DNA of 64,000 nucleotides from Plantago ovata (taxonomy: Eukaryota; Streptophyta; Magnoliopsida; Lamiales; Plantaginaceae). Under the pieces are notes generated by a model. It was not told the origin of the DNA. It saw only the letters and a list, made by a program, of their open reading frames with translations, and did not search any database. This document shows positions 31,287-43,304 of this stretch, one piece after another. Every line of letters starts with the position of its first letter. The stretch's first letter is position 1. The translations under genes and the position numbers were made by a program. The stretch lies in the NCBI GenBank assembly GCA_028274465.1, contig CM051455.1:88990871-89054870 (forward strand), in the 5' to 3' direction.

Positions 31287-32971
31287 TGTTGGTCCCTTTA
31301 AACAACAAGAAAAGACTAGAGGGGGGGGGGGGTGAATAGTCTTTTCAAACTTTTGTCGTTTAAAACTTTCTCAGCAAGTACTTATTACTTTTCAGTAATG
31401 AGGTTGCTGATACTTAACTTTCTCAGCAAGCGTAAGTTACTTTACAGTAGCTTGGTTTGCTGATACTTAAAATCAGAGAGCGGAAGTCTTTGAAACAATA
31501 AGTGCTTTTTCAGCATGTAAAGTGTTTCAGCAAGTGATGTGAGTGACTGTGTACAATCAGATATAATTTGCTGAAAGCTAAATGCAGTAATTAAATCACA
31601 CAAACACTTTTAGAGTGGTATCTGAGAGTGGCGTAATCTCTCAACTAATCCACTTTGTCCTTTCTAGGACTGGATCCACTAAGATATGATTGAGGTTCCT
31701 TACAATCTCCTATCTAAAGCGATTCAACAGAAACCAAAGCACACTTGCTTTGTCTCCAACCTAAACTAGAGAACTCAACCTTGTTCTCCACCAAACTTGG
31801 TACTTTTAATCAGCAAAAGCTTGCTCGATTAAGTTCCCCCTGAATATCACGCCTGAAAGGGTGTATTTTCAGTTAGAGAGTTTTGGGGTGAGATAACTTA
31901 ATTATAACTTATTCAGTTACAACAAGTAATCTAAGAAACACAACTTGGAATACTTTGCAGTAAACAAGTTAGATTGTTTCTGGTGTCAAGACTTGTTCTT
32001 GTTTGAAAGAAAGAACACTTAACTAATTTCTTAGCCGAGTTTGTTCTACTTCTTCACAAGTAGCTTTTCAAGATTTAAGTCTTGGAACGGATATTTGGTA
32101 GTAAGAGTGTTTGAAGGTTTGTGAATTTTAAGCACAAGTGAGAGTTTGATCACGTTGTTGACACTCTTCAACTCTTTTCCGGATGACCTCTATTTATAGT
32201 GCAAGTAAGGAGCCGTTTGAATTTCAAATCCTAAGGCTTTTGTTCCTTAACATGTCACTATCTTGCTTTTGTACTTTCAGCAGCATCCTTTGTTTGTCTT
32301 CTAGTCTTCATGTCCTTCGCGTGTAAGCTTTGCATTAAATGCACTTTTGAATAGAATTCAAACAGTAACATTGGAGCGCAAAATCACGTACATTCAGCAA
32401 GAGGTCACATATGTTCATCAGCAAGTGTTCATTCTCTGTTTCAGCAAGCACAACCTACTCTGTCTTTCAGATTTTCACTTATGCAATGCTGTTGCTGAAA
32501 ATTTCACTTTCTGAGCAACACGTGCCTTACCAGTCTTCAGCAATCTTCAAGTCTTCAAGTCTTCAAGTCTTCAGATCTTCAAAAGTCTTCAAGATTCTGA
32601 CCGGTTTCTTATTTTCTTCAATAATTTGTTTGTAATAAACAAAATACATCTTCAGCAAATGCTTCAATAGGTCATTTTCTTTTCAGAAAATAAGTTACAT
32701 CAAAGCTAAGCATCAATAAGATATTTTCTTTTCAGAAAATAAAATACATCATACGCAAATGTGTCAATAGATTAATTTCTTCACAGAAATTAAAGTACGT
32801 CATCCACGAAAGAAATAACTTATCTAACACCTATCTAAGTCATCAGCAAACGTTCCTCTTTTACAATGTCCTTAAAATTCTAAATTCCTATGGACCTTAA
32901 GAGTACTAGTTACTGGACTGTTCTTAATTTAGCATGGTTAATTGCTCATCAAAATTACAAGTTTCCTAACA
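31287..32971 (-). repeat. S-d 5' LTR (1685 bp)
   Basis: On the minus strand starts TGTTAGGAAACTTG at 32971 and ends CCAACA at 31287. TATAAATA box at 32198-32191. Carries the four-hairpin tandem region (about 32625-32795) and the U5 hairpin with a 12-base G/C run (31309-31346). No gene is seen. Confidence 0.93.
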
Positions 32972-34548
32972 TTCTCTTCTTCCTTAGCCTGTGGGCACTT
33001 CCCCCTTGCAACTCTCGCACTTAGAACCTTCTTGATGGTGATTTCAACAGGTAGATCACCCACCAAGGTAATGGACATCGACTTCTCAGTGTTGCTAGGC
33101 AGCTTTCCTTGCCCCCTACTTGCTCCTCGGTCGATCAACTCTTGCATCTTTTGATGGGCAAGCCTAGTGATCTCTTCCAACCTATCAAGTCTCGCTCTAG
33201 TCTTCTCAGAATTTTCTTCATAACGTTTGAGAAAACTTTGGGTGTGATCAACCATCTTTTGCAAGTTCTCCATCAGTTGGGCCGGCTTCGACTTCGGTGG
33301 CTCTTTCGGAGCGGGGTTTTCACAGTGGTCATTACCATAGTTAAGCCTACTACGGTCTTGGTTTGGGCCATAAGTTTGGCTAGCCGGTGCATAGCCTTGA
33401 TTGTTTCGGAACCCTCTTCTCCAAAATCCACCTCGAGGATTCCTACTATCTTGTCCGTAGCTAGCTTCTTGAGTACCAAACTCCGTAGCAAAGGCTTCCT
33501 CTTCGCCTCCTTGTGCCCAGTTGCCATCATCATACGCAAGCTCCGATCTACACATATGAGCTCCATGTCCATAGTTCTTGCATATTCGGCAAACTTCGTT
33601 CGAAACAGTTGTTCCAGTGGCGCTCTTGAGGACTTGCTTCAATTCGTTGGTAAAGCACTCGAATTGATCCTCATTCCCCCTATACATAGGGGCTTCTTGA
33701 GTCGGTGGAGCTTCAGGTCCACGTCTCCTAACCATTGCCCTTGGGTCCTTGAACTGCGAACCCTTAGCAAGCCTTTCGAAAACTGCCCAAACGGCTTCTG
33801 CGATTTCCTCCCAAATATTGCCTCGGCATTGGAAATCCACCACTTGTTGGTTCTCGAAGGTTAGTCCATTGTAGAAGTGTTGGACTAGGTCGGAAAGCTC
33901 AAAACCATGGTGAGGGCACTTGTTCGTGAGATCTTGGAACCTCTCAAACGCGGTGTAGATGGTCTCATCATAGTCCTGTTTGAATCCAGTGATTTGCGCC
34001 TTTAGCGCGGTAGTCAAGGTATGAGGGAAGTATTTTTCCATGAAAGCTGAAAAAACCTTCTCCCAAGTGTCCAGCGAGCCTGCTGGTAGAGAACTCAACC
34101 ATGACTTGGCTCTGTCGCCAAGCCCCATAGCAAAAACCTTCATCCGCAACTCATCCGTTGTTATTTCAGCTCCGGGCCGTGGGAGTTGGTTGACGAAATC
34201 ATTGATATCGTGCAAGTACCCCATCACATCTTCCCTTGCTAAGCCATAGAACCTCGGAAGTTGTTGGAATGCGTGGTTCTTGATTTTCAGATCTCGAGTT
34301 GCAGACGAAAGAACAATCGCCGACCCCCTCATACGATCCTTGGAGGGTTGAACCCATGCTTTCAGTGGTCTAGCTTCTGCCATTCCGTCGATTTCCTTGA
34401 AAAGACTGTGTAGAGATTCAGAGAAATCGGTATCCTCTATTTCCTCTAGTGCACGCCTTTGAAGTAGTCGCCTTCTTTGGTGATAGACTCTGTCGATCTC
34501 AGCAATTGAATCAGCAAGCGGTGTTCTTCTAGATCGTGTATGTGGCAT
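32972..34548 (-). pseudogene. gag: G1 gag, cut by S-d
   Basis: ATG at 34546-34548 (MPHTRSRRTPLADSIAE). Retrotrans_gag domain (FYGLAREDVMGYL, MGLGDRAKSWLSSLPAGSLDTW, YFPHTLTTALKAQITGF, ERFQDLTNKCPHHGF) at about residues 95-230. CCHC knuckle CRICKNYGHGAHMC near 33580. A Gln/Lys-rich helical tail follows. One base is lost near 33050, and S-d interrupts the frame before the protease. G4 and G2 show what should follow. Confidence 0.88.
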
Positions 34549-34671
34549 ACACTATCTGTAACAGACTAGGAAAGCAGTATCAGAGAGAGATTAAAAAGGA
34601 AAACTAAAACTACTAGAATTAGGAATCGAAAGCTGAAAATATAAACAAATTAAACAGAAAAAAGGAGTATA

Positions 34672-34690
34672 GTCCCCGGCAACGGTGCCA
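34672..34690 (-). promoter_or_regulatory. Primer binding site of G1
   Basis: On the minus strand TGGCACCGTTGCCGGGGAC, three bases after the LTR. Close to the tRNA-Asp type site used by Athila elements, with one substitution (A for G). Confidence 0.8.
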
Positions 34691-34693
34691 ATT

Positions 34694-36007
34694 TGATGAA
34701 CGTGATTGTCAGACTCAATTAATCAAATAAATTTGTTATTTATCCAAAGGCAATTGACAACTACAACAAAAACCGTAGTGTAGCAGTAGAACGACCTCTA
34801 GTGTCGATCTCTAAGGACTATAACTAGCTTTATCAAATCTAATTTAGAATATAAAAACAGCAGACGACAAAACAAAGGTTTTTCTAACAGATAATGGAGA
34901 TTGGTGATAGTATGGTCCTTCAAAGCATAGCGGGTTAATAATCATGCGTAAATTCCTCGGTCTTGCATGGAGATCTTTGTTCAATAATTGTCCTGTTGTA
35001 ATTATCAAACACTACGAAGATATAAATTCTGATAGGTCTAAGACTAAAGAATTGTCCAATTGTGTTCCGTAATTATTCAACACTACGAAGACATAGATAT
35101 GCATAGGTCGAAGACCGGTCCAGTTGTGTGCAATAATTAATCAACATACGAAGATATAGATTCCGCTAGATCAAAGAAATAAAGCAATAACACGGAGTAT
35201 AATGCGCGATATAGCCATTAGCATAATTATCAATCCTTCCCTAAAATTTCACATACTACCACCAACGATAAGTTTAGCTACTCATAGTTGTCATGCAATC
35301 AACAGAAATCATAGAAGAAAACATGTTGAAAGTTATATAAAAATAAGTAGAGAAACTGTAAGATACAATGTTACCGAAGGTGGTCAGTCTCCAAAGAATC
35401 GCGATCTTACAAGCTCCAAACTGCTATGAAAAAGTATCTCCTAAGCTATGAACCCCCACTACAGGCTCTGGGAAGTTCCTACCTAAAACTACAGAAAAAG
35501 GTGAGAGAGAAGGTCTGGAAAAGTATGAAAAACGGAGAAAACTAAGCAACTATATATAGTGTTCGAATTTGTGTGGGAAGAAGGGTCCCACACACCGGGC
35601 GAGTCGCCCGGTGTGGGTCGATTCGCCCCACATCCCGGGCGATTCTCCCCGGAGAAAATCTCGGGATTTTGCACGTTTTCGACGCGTTTTTGGATTTCTT
35701 CCCCTTTTCGGACTCGGTTTTTGACTTCTAGTGGCCTTCTAACCTCCAGATTCGACCCCTAGACTCCAAATCCTATCCGGAAACCTTCAGATACTCCAAA
35801 TAGGCTTCTGGAACACCAATTCCTTGTCAACTTCAATATAATTGCCCCGGAAAACCTCGTTTTTCAACCAAAACCTGTAAAATAAAAGCTAAAGGGAAAC
35901 GTGACATTATTCTAATAAAATGCACTAAAATATAGATAAATTAACATAGAGGATATATAAAATAGGTGAAAAAGACTCAAATGAAAGTGTAAAATACACA
36001 TTCATCA
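34694..36007 (-). repeat. G1 5' LTR (1314 bp)
   Basis: Inverted ends TGATGAA / TTCATCA. TATATATA box at 35551-35558. The GC palindrome cluster is at 35591-35652. No gene is seen. Confidence 0.93.
35591..35652 (-). promoter_or_regulatory. GC palindromes upstream of G1 LTR TATA box
   Basis: CACACCGGGCGA (35591-35602), centre G, TCGCCCGGTGTG (35604-35615): a perfect 12-bp-arm palindrome. Then TGTGGGTCGA, T, TCGCCCCACA (35612-35632) with one mismatch, and a third, decayed one to 35652. They lie 30-100 bp upstream of the TATA box on the minus strand. Confidence 0.8.
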
Positions 36008-36756
36008 TATGCTACTGATGGTGTTCGAATTTTTCTTGACTGCTCTCTGTTGTGATGTTTTAAGTCTCATTCGATTTTTTTTTTCATTTAAATGTATGCA
36101 GTGGGGTTTATTGTGGGCTTACTTCGAATTATCATTTGAGTAACTGAGCTTCATTGAGTTTGTAACTGAGCTTAAATTTAGTACAATGGATTCAAAATTA
36201 ATGTTCGAAAAAAAGAATTTAGCTTCTTCTATTGTCTCGCATTCCTCATGTATGTTGCTGTATGTTAATTTGGAAATGAAAATGAATTTTGTAGAAAAAA
36301 AAAAAAAGTACTATCCTCTGTGTACTTGCAGTTTGCTCACAAATTGCTTCAAAATATTGTTCTGTCTAATGAAGTTTACTTATGTGTTCATATTTTCATT
36401 GTCTTCCGGTTTCTATTGATCTGAACATGGAGAGAGAAAGTGTGTAGCACTGTGGTGCCGGCAGTCGATGCTTTGGTATCCAGTTCATATCTATGCGTCG
36501 ACGATTTGTGACATAAGGTATTTCAATTACATTGCTCTTCACATTCTAATTATTTATGCTCGTTTACTCCGTAATCTATACTTTACTAATTCATTTGTTA
36601 TTTTGGTGCAGGATACAAGCCATTCGTAGCTTGGCGGGGATATTGGTATAACAACCAATTTGTAGCCATTACGCGTGACCCTTATAGGCGCTTCGCCTTG
36701 CAAAACACCAACTGCCAAATTGCAAAACTGCCTTAGTAAATATTTTTGCTGCTTTG
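36008..36756. other. Unassigned, possibly host, DNA
   Basis: The only stretch, with 38841-38908, that matches none of the three families. It contains a plausible intron on the plus strand (donor AAGGTATTTC at about 36517, acceptor TTTTGGTGCAG ending about 36612) and a short open segment after it (YKPFVAWRGYWYNNQF) ending in TAG at about 36735. I do not recognise a gene. It is the pre-insertion site of G1, the K solo LTR and S-e. Confidence 0.5.
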
Positions 36757-38835
36757 TGTAAGAAAATACGGTCAGAGTTAACCCTAGGGTACGCAGCGGA
36801 ATTTCAAAATTTTTCTTAACATACATGTTAATTGATTATGTATATGCCGTATATATTTAAACACGTCAATTAGAAGACTAACCTTACTTCCAAAGCAGCT
36901 TCCATGTCATCGTAATAATCCGGTGTATCTTCTCCTTCGTCGAAGTCGAAGATATCTGCAATACTTTGATTATCTGCAAGACAATAAAAGTTAGTTTCCA
37001 GCTCCTAGAACCTCAACCTTGGTATCCACGGATGAACAGCCTATCGGAAAGAATGCTAGGATATTCTTTGTGTGACCAAGAAGATGGGGCGGCGATTCCT
37101 CCAGCAGAGGTGGCGCGCGCGTAGGGTTATAGAGGAGGGGAGAGTTTTTATTTTCTCTAAGAAAACTGGGTAGAATGACTGTGAAAGTCTATGTCAAAAA
37201 CTCTCTAATAGTCTACTATATAGTGGTCAATAGAAGCCTAAAGCATAAGCAATTAGACTTCGTAAAGGAATAAGAATCTAATTCTTATCGCACTAGGAAA
37301 CCAATATCAAGTCTAGATTCATTCCCAATCAAATTAAAACTCAATCAGGAAAATCTAACTTATCCCTTGGACTTCTAATAGAGGAAGGAGTCGAACTCCT
37401 TCCCCTATATAGCTAACGCGCACGCGCGCCCAGTCCTACTGGAAATAGGTGGGTCCCAATTTTGGGACCCAATTATAGTTCTAAGGCAATTCAAACTCCA
37501 AGTAGATTTTGCCCAAGTGCATATGTTAATACTAAATTAACATATCCTTTTCAAATCAAACCTCTATTATATTTCCAAAATATAATCTTTAATTGTATTT
37601 ACATAAAATACAATTAATTAGCCAATTCAATTAATAATTCCAAATCATTAATTGAGCCACCAAATATTATAATTAATTCCAAATCAAATATAATCCATCA
37701 ATCACAATTAATTCCAAATTAATTGCGATTCCATCTTCAAGGATATTCTGATAGGCGAATCACGACATAGTGTGACCCATAGGGCCTCATCGTATTAAGC
37801 AAGTCCTAGACTAGGCAACATGGAATTCCTAGACGGTTCCATTTGCAATATTAATACATGAGGACGTTTGAGAGGTTTCTCAAAGCTAACCCTTTCGTTG
37901 CGAAGTCTGTTGCGCTCAACGCGGCGATGGTAACGTCCCTTCATCTGACTTGCTCGAATGTATCTAGGATCGATGAAGTGTCTATCCCAATAATACATCC
38001 ACGGGCGTCTTCAGTGAGTTGCATGGTGAATCCAATATCTATTATGACCATCATAATAATATTGATACGCTGGCCAGCGGTTTTACCATCACAACTATGA
38101 ACGACTATGAGCAGTGCTCTGTTGTGCTACACTTGAGAGATGAATCCTTCACAGAATCACTTATCATCCCCATTTGTATGTAGCCATAATCCTGGATCGT
38201 GTCTTAGGTCAACTGCTTATTCAGAGCTGACATCGACGGGTCCACCAAGGATATGGGGCAACAAATGTGATGATAAAGTCCTGTAAGTCCAAAGGACGAC
38301 TAGCATCACTTCAACAACTCACCGGTTCCCATAGACACTTCGGTGTAGAGTATACGTCGATGGGAGTGTCCGGTGGGTACTTCCATTGTCCGATAATCCT
38401 TTTTCGAACAACTATGCGCAGTTATGGGAACGTTTCTCGATTGTCCAACAATTCGTTCCGTGGCCGTGGGATCGGCTCACACTTGCTCCAACAAGTATAA
38501 CCTCCACGCATACTAGTCTCATCTGTTTCATTCAGACCCCTACATCCGAGATGAACCTCGACTAGGCAGAGTTTGGGATAGATGATAACTCACATAGCTC
38601 CCACTATCTGTGTGATCGGTCATCTATCCGAGGGGACATGTTTAATATCAATACAGACAGGAATGGAGATATGACATGCTGCATGCCTGGTGTAATATAA
38701 ATATGAAAGCGATACTCAATAGTAAAACAACAAACATATATTATATTACGTTGACCTGTGTAATAGTACATATATGCCCTTTATAAGGGCACCATGCCCT
38801 TAATAAGGACTGTCTCTAGGACATATACACTATCA
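36757..38835 (-). repeat. Solo LTR of family K (2079 bp)
   Basis: Reverse complement of the K1 LTR, with ends TGTAAG and CTATCA, flanked by a perfect 5-bp duplication CTTTG (36752-36756 and 38836-38840). A single LTR with a duplication is the footprint of LTR-LTR recombination. It is more diverged from K1 than the two K1 LTRs are from each other (indels near 37400 and 38010-38090). Confidence 0.95.
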
Positions 38836-38908
38836 CTTTGTATGTGTGCTTGCTGTGAGTTGTTAAGTGTATGTGGGCGATGATGATTAAGTAGCATGTA
38901 TTAGTTTT
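38836..38908. other. Continuation of unassigned DNA
   Basis: CTTTG duplication and 68 bp between the solo LTR and S-e. No gene is seen. The base before S-e is the end of GTTTT, its expected target duplication. Confidence 0.6.
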
Positions 38909-40454
38909 TGTTAGGAAACTTGTAATTTTGATGAACAGATTACCATGCTAAATTAAGAACAGTCGAGTGATTATTACTCTTAAGGTCCATAGGAAATTAG
39001 AAATTTTAAAGGACATTGTAAAAGAGGAATATTTGTTGAAGACTTAGTATAGGTACTAGATAGGTTCTTTTGCTTGCTGATGATGTACGTTGTTTGCTAA
39101 AACAATCTATTGAAGTATAAGAACCACTTAGAAGACTTGAAGATTTGAAGACAAGAAGACTTGAAGTTTGCTGAGATTTGCTATCTATATAAGGTACATA
39201 GTAAAGTTAAGTAAAGTACAAATTTCAGCAAAGCAGAAAACACAAGTGTAAAACTTGAGTCTGCTGAGCTGATATAACGTGCTAAAGTAACTACATGTGA
39301 CCTTACTTGCTGAAGTAGTACTTTCATTTGAGCTCCAAGTTTCAAACGTTGAAAAAGGTCAAAGAGCATTAAATCAAAAGCATGTCGTTTTGAAAAAGTT
39401 GAACACGCTACTAACAGTACCTTCGTAGCAAGATAGTGACATTTTTTGGCTCCGGCTTAGAATTTTAAAATTTAAACGGTACCAAGACTATAAATAGAGA
39501 CCCTTAGGCAGTGAAAGAAAGTGTGTCAACAACGTGATCTTACACTCACTTGTGCTTTCAAACTCACATCTTTCTTAAGCTCACTACTGTCTAAAGATCT
39601 GACCCAAGACTTAAGCTTGAAGCAAAAGCAACTTGTGAAGAAGTAGAACCCTGGATAGTAAATTAATTAAGTGTTCTTTCTCCTGAAGAAGAAATAGTCT
39701 TGACACCCAGAAACAATATACTTATAACTGAAAAGTTATTCAGTTGAGTTTCTTAAGATTACTTGGTATTAGCTGAAAAGTTAATCTCATTGTGATCTTC
39801 ACCCATAACCTCTCTAACTGATAAAACACCCTTTTACAGGCGTGGAATTCAGGGGGAACTAATCAAGCAAGGATTTGTTGATAAGTGTCCCAAGTTTGGT
39901 GGAGAACAAGGTTTTAGTTCTCTGCATAGGTTGGAAACAAAGCAAGGGTGCTTTGGTTTCTGGAATTCTAGTAGATTAGGTGTTGTAAGGAACCTCATCA
40001 TCTATCTTAGTGAATTCAGTCATAGCAAGGACAAAGTGGACTAGTTGAGGGATTACGCCACCCTCAGATACCACTATAAATTGTTTGTGAGATTTACTTA
40101 CTGCATTTACATTTCAGCAAAGCTTTATTTTAGTTACTGCAAATTCTCTCAAAAATCTTTCACTCAGCAGACTTGGTTTTAATTTGTTTTGCTTAACTTG
40201 CTGAATTGTTGTTTTACCAAAAGCACTTAACTTCAAAAGAATTCCGTTCTCTGATTATTTAAGTATTAGCAAAGCTTACTACTGAACAAGTATTAAGTAC
40301 CTTGCTGAGAAATTTGTATTAAGTATCAGCATAAGCTCTTTACTGTAAAGTAAAAGCATCTTGCTGAGAAAGTTTTTGACGACGAGAAAAGGTTTTAGAG
40401 ACTATTCACCCCCTCCCCCCTCTATTCTCTACTTGTTGTCTAAAGGGACCAACA
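38909..40454 (+). repeat. S-e 5' LTR (1546 bp)
   Basis: TGTTAGG...CCAACA. TATAAATA at 39489-39496. Shorter than the S-c/S-d LTR mainly because it has one tandem hairpin unit where they have four. U5 hairpin with a C-rich loop at about 40399-40434. Confidence 0.93.
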
Positions 40455-40456
40455 AG

Positions 40457-40468
40457 TGGTATCAGAGC
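40457..40468 (+). promoter_or_regulatory. Primer binding site, initiator Met tRNA (S-e)
   Basis: TGGTATCAGAGC two bases after the LTR. Confidence 0.93.
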
Positions 40469-40570
40469 CAGGTTATTCATTCCTTCTGCAGTGAACCTAG
40501 ATCCATTTGAAGTCCTTTCCGTAAATCACTTACGCTTGATCAAGGTTGGTAGTTTGTTGCCTTTTGCAGG

Positions 40571-40680
40571 ATGTCTTTTGGAGACGCTCCATTGCTGGAG
40601 CTGGAAAACTATGAAAAATGGCGAAACAATATGATGTTACATCTTGAGGCCATTAGTGATGAGATGGTGACTGTCATAAA
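40571..40680 (+). pseudogene. gag: S-e gag, first 37 codons
   Basis: ATG 40571, MSFGDAPLLELENYEKWRNN, cut at 40680 by G2. Continues at 47113. The 5 bp ATAAA (40676-40680) is repeated at 47108-47112. Confidence 0.9.
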
Positions 40681-41957
40681 TGATGAACGCGCGGATGTCG
40701 TGCTCCAACGCGAACGAATCAAATAAATTTGTAATTAGCCAAAGGCAATCCACAACTACAACGAAAACCGTAGTGTAGCAGTAGAATGACTCGAGTGTCG
40801 TTCTCTCAGGACTATACTAGCTTTATCAAATCTAATTTAGAATATAAAAACAGCAGAGAGATAGCGAAATGGGTTTTTCTAACAGATAATGGAGATTGGT
40901 GATAGTATGGTCCTTCTTAACATAACAGGTCGATAATCATGCATAAATTCCTCGGTCTTGCATAGAGATCTTTGAATCAATCTAGTGCCCTGTTGCAAAT
41001 ATTAAGCACTACGAAGATAATTGATCTGACAAGTCAATCACTATTGTCCTAATGTGTTCCGTAATTATTCAACACTACGAAGATAATTGGTGTGATGGTT
41101 GACAAGTGTCCAATTGTGCATAATAATTAATACAACATAATAGAATTTAGGTTGTGCCTGATCAACGAAATAAAGCAATGACACGGAGTATAATGCGCGA
41201 TATATCCATTAGCATGATTATCTTCCCTTCGCTAAGAATTCACATACTACCACCAACGATAAGTTTAGCTACTCATAATAGGCATGCAATCAACAGAAAT
41301 CATAGAAGAAAACATATTGAAAGATATACAAAATAAGTAGATTAAACTGTAAGATACAAGTTACCGAAGGTTGTCAATCTCCGAAGAATTGCGATCCTAC
41401 GAGCTCCAATCCGCTATGAAAAAGTATCCCCTAAGCTACAGAACTCCCAGGACAGGCCCCGAGAAGTTCCTACCTAAAACTATAGAGAGAGGTGAGAAAG
41501 TAGGTCTGGAAAGATATGATTTTCGGAGAAAACTGAGCAACTATATATAGGCCCCGAAATACTGTGGGGCGGTTCGCCCCACCTCTGGGGCGGTTCGCCC
41601 CAGAGAATTTCTCGCGGAATTCCGCGTTTTCGACGCGTTTTTGGATTTCTTCCCCTTTTCGGACTCGGTTTCTGACTTCTAGTAGCCTTCTAACCTCCAG
41701 GTTCGGCCCCTAGACTTCAAATCCTATCCGGAAACCTTCAGATACTCCAAATAGGTTTCTGGAACACCAATTCCTTGTCAACTTCAATATAATTGCCCGG
41801 AAATCTACGAATTTCAACCAAAACCTGTAAAATAAAATCTAAAGGGAAACGTGACACTATTCTAATAAAATGTATTAAAATATAGCTAAATTAACATAGA
41901 GGATAGCTAAAGTAGGTGAAAAAGACTCGAATGAAAGTGTAAAATACACATTCATCA
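40681..41957 (-). repeat. G2 3' LTR
   Basis: 1277 bp. TATATATA at 41542-41549. Two palindromes upstream of it: GTGGGGCG/CGCCCCAC (41564-41582) and CTCTGGGGCG/CGCCCCAGAG (41583-41605). Their flanking arms differ yet pair. Confidence 0.95.
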
Positions 41958-43304
41958 AACTCCCCAAACCGAACCTTTGCTTGTCCTCAAGCAACTAAGC
42001 TAGACTCTAATACAAAAACCATGCAAGACACAAAATGGAGTTTCATGCCAAATAAAATGAACTAGTCTACTGAATCTACCAAATAACATATGAACAAAAA
42101 CCATATAAATCAAAGCATAAATATAGGTTGAAGAATACCTCGATTGACTTATACACATCCACATAAGCACTTATGTCAAGACAAGATAGTCTCTCGTAAC
42201 ATTCTCTACCTGGACCTAGTCAGTGACGACGTAATGAAGCATGCTAAGATACGAATGGTTGCCCTGTGCCTATGAAACTGAGGACTTACTGTTGTTCCAC
42301 CATGTTAAGACTTTTCCTCAAAAAAGGTCGAACTAGTACTGGCTCTCATCAAACGAAGGAGGGTTCCCTATAAAAGATAACTCTCCCCTATTCTACCCAT
42401 CTGTCAAGTAAAGTTTTAAGCTATTCACCACTTACTGAATGGCAGGACGATGGTGGTCTAGAACAGATGACACTCAAGACAAAAAAGATAAAAAATAGAA
42501 AATTACAACACGATTACGAACAAAAAATGGAAAAGACTCAACACTTTGCTAAACTGCTATTTGGCTTTCTTTTTTAGGACCCTTCTTTGCTTTTTTGGTG
42601 TCTTTTCTTTTTTTATTTTTTTTTTCTTTCCAGATTCTTTTTTTCCTTTTTTTCTTTTTCTCTTTTTTTCTGGAATTTTCTTTCTTTTTTTTTCGATTTT
42701 TTTTCTAGCCAGCAGTAGCTTAACAAAGAGAGAAACAAAATGACTCACACGACTTCCCCAAACCTATTCGAAAGAATAGGTTGGAGTACAAAATTTACGG
42801 AAAAGGAAAATAAACTCACTACGAAAATGAAAAACAGAAACAAGTCTAATGATGGTGTAACCCCCTCCCCAAACCTATTCGGAAGAATAGGTTATAAACA
42901 AAGGATCACACAACCTCACACTACCTCCTTCCTAGGCATTTAGCAATCTCAAAGCATGGTGAAGACTTGTTGCCTCTTAGGTACATAATTACTCGGAAAA
43001 ACAACCATAAGACCCTAACATGCATCATCTTATTATAAAGGCCTTCGTGAACCGCAGTAGAGAAAACACCACTAAGTGATGTCGAGACTACCAAGCTTAA
43101 CTAAGTGCAAAACATAAATGTGACAAGCTAAGCGAGAAAAACCTCAAACAAATTCATAGAGATGAAGCATACGATTAATGGCATAGTTAGTTGATCTACC
43201 CAATAAAAAAGTTCAAAAAATTCGGCAATAAACTCCATATAAAACATGCAAGACTATCCTAGGAAAGCAGTAAACGTGCAAATGCAAAAAATTTCACGAG
43301 TTTA
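41958..43304 (-). other. G2 3' non-coding region with repeated purine-tract motifs
   Basis: No convincing coding frame. On the sense (minus) strand the PPT next to the LTR (GGTTTGGGGAG, 41960-41970) recurs at 42753-42764, 42863-42875 and 43342-43356. Two of these adjoin 9-bp hairpins, AACCTATTC/GAATAGGTT, at 42761-42782 and 42872-42893. Confidence 0.75.
42560..42720 (-). repeat. Long polypurine (sense) tract in G2
   Basis: About 160 bp almost purely T and C on the plus strand, so A/G on the element's sense strand. Low complexity; not coding. Confidence 0.85.

Larger units (their letters stand above)
22690..32971 (-). mobile_element. S-d: Sirevirus-like Copia element, 5' LTR to third ORF
   Basis: Minus strand, in order from the right: 5' LTR, initiator-Met PBS, gag, pol, hairpin array, third ORF, then the gap. 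It is the most complete uninterrupted S copy. It is inserted in the gag of G1 (right flank TTCTC at 32972-32976); the left end is not in the window. Confidence 0.93.
32972..36007 (-). mobile_element. G1: Athila-like gag-protease element, 5' part
   Basis: On the minus strand: 5' LTR 36007-34694, Asp-type PBS, and gag up to 32972, where S-d is inserted. The rest lies beyond S-d and the gap. Right flank TATGC (36008-36012). Confidence 0.9.

Noticed and set aside
33109..33864. Long ORF opposite the G1 gag (and the same opposite G2 and G5 gag)
   Set aside because: Antisense shadow of the gag frame, repeated wherever gag is conserved.
36554..36826. Minus-strand ORF of 90 codons across the edge of the solo LTR
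   Set aside because: It spans the insertion junction and reads into LTR sequence, so it cannot be an ancestral gene.
42546..42748. Phe-rich and Lys-rich ORFs on both strands
   Set aside because: Products of the polypyrimidine/polypurine tract, not genes.
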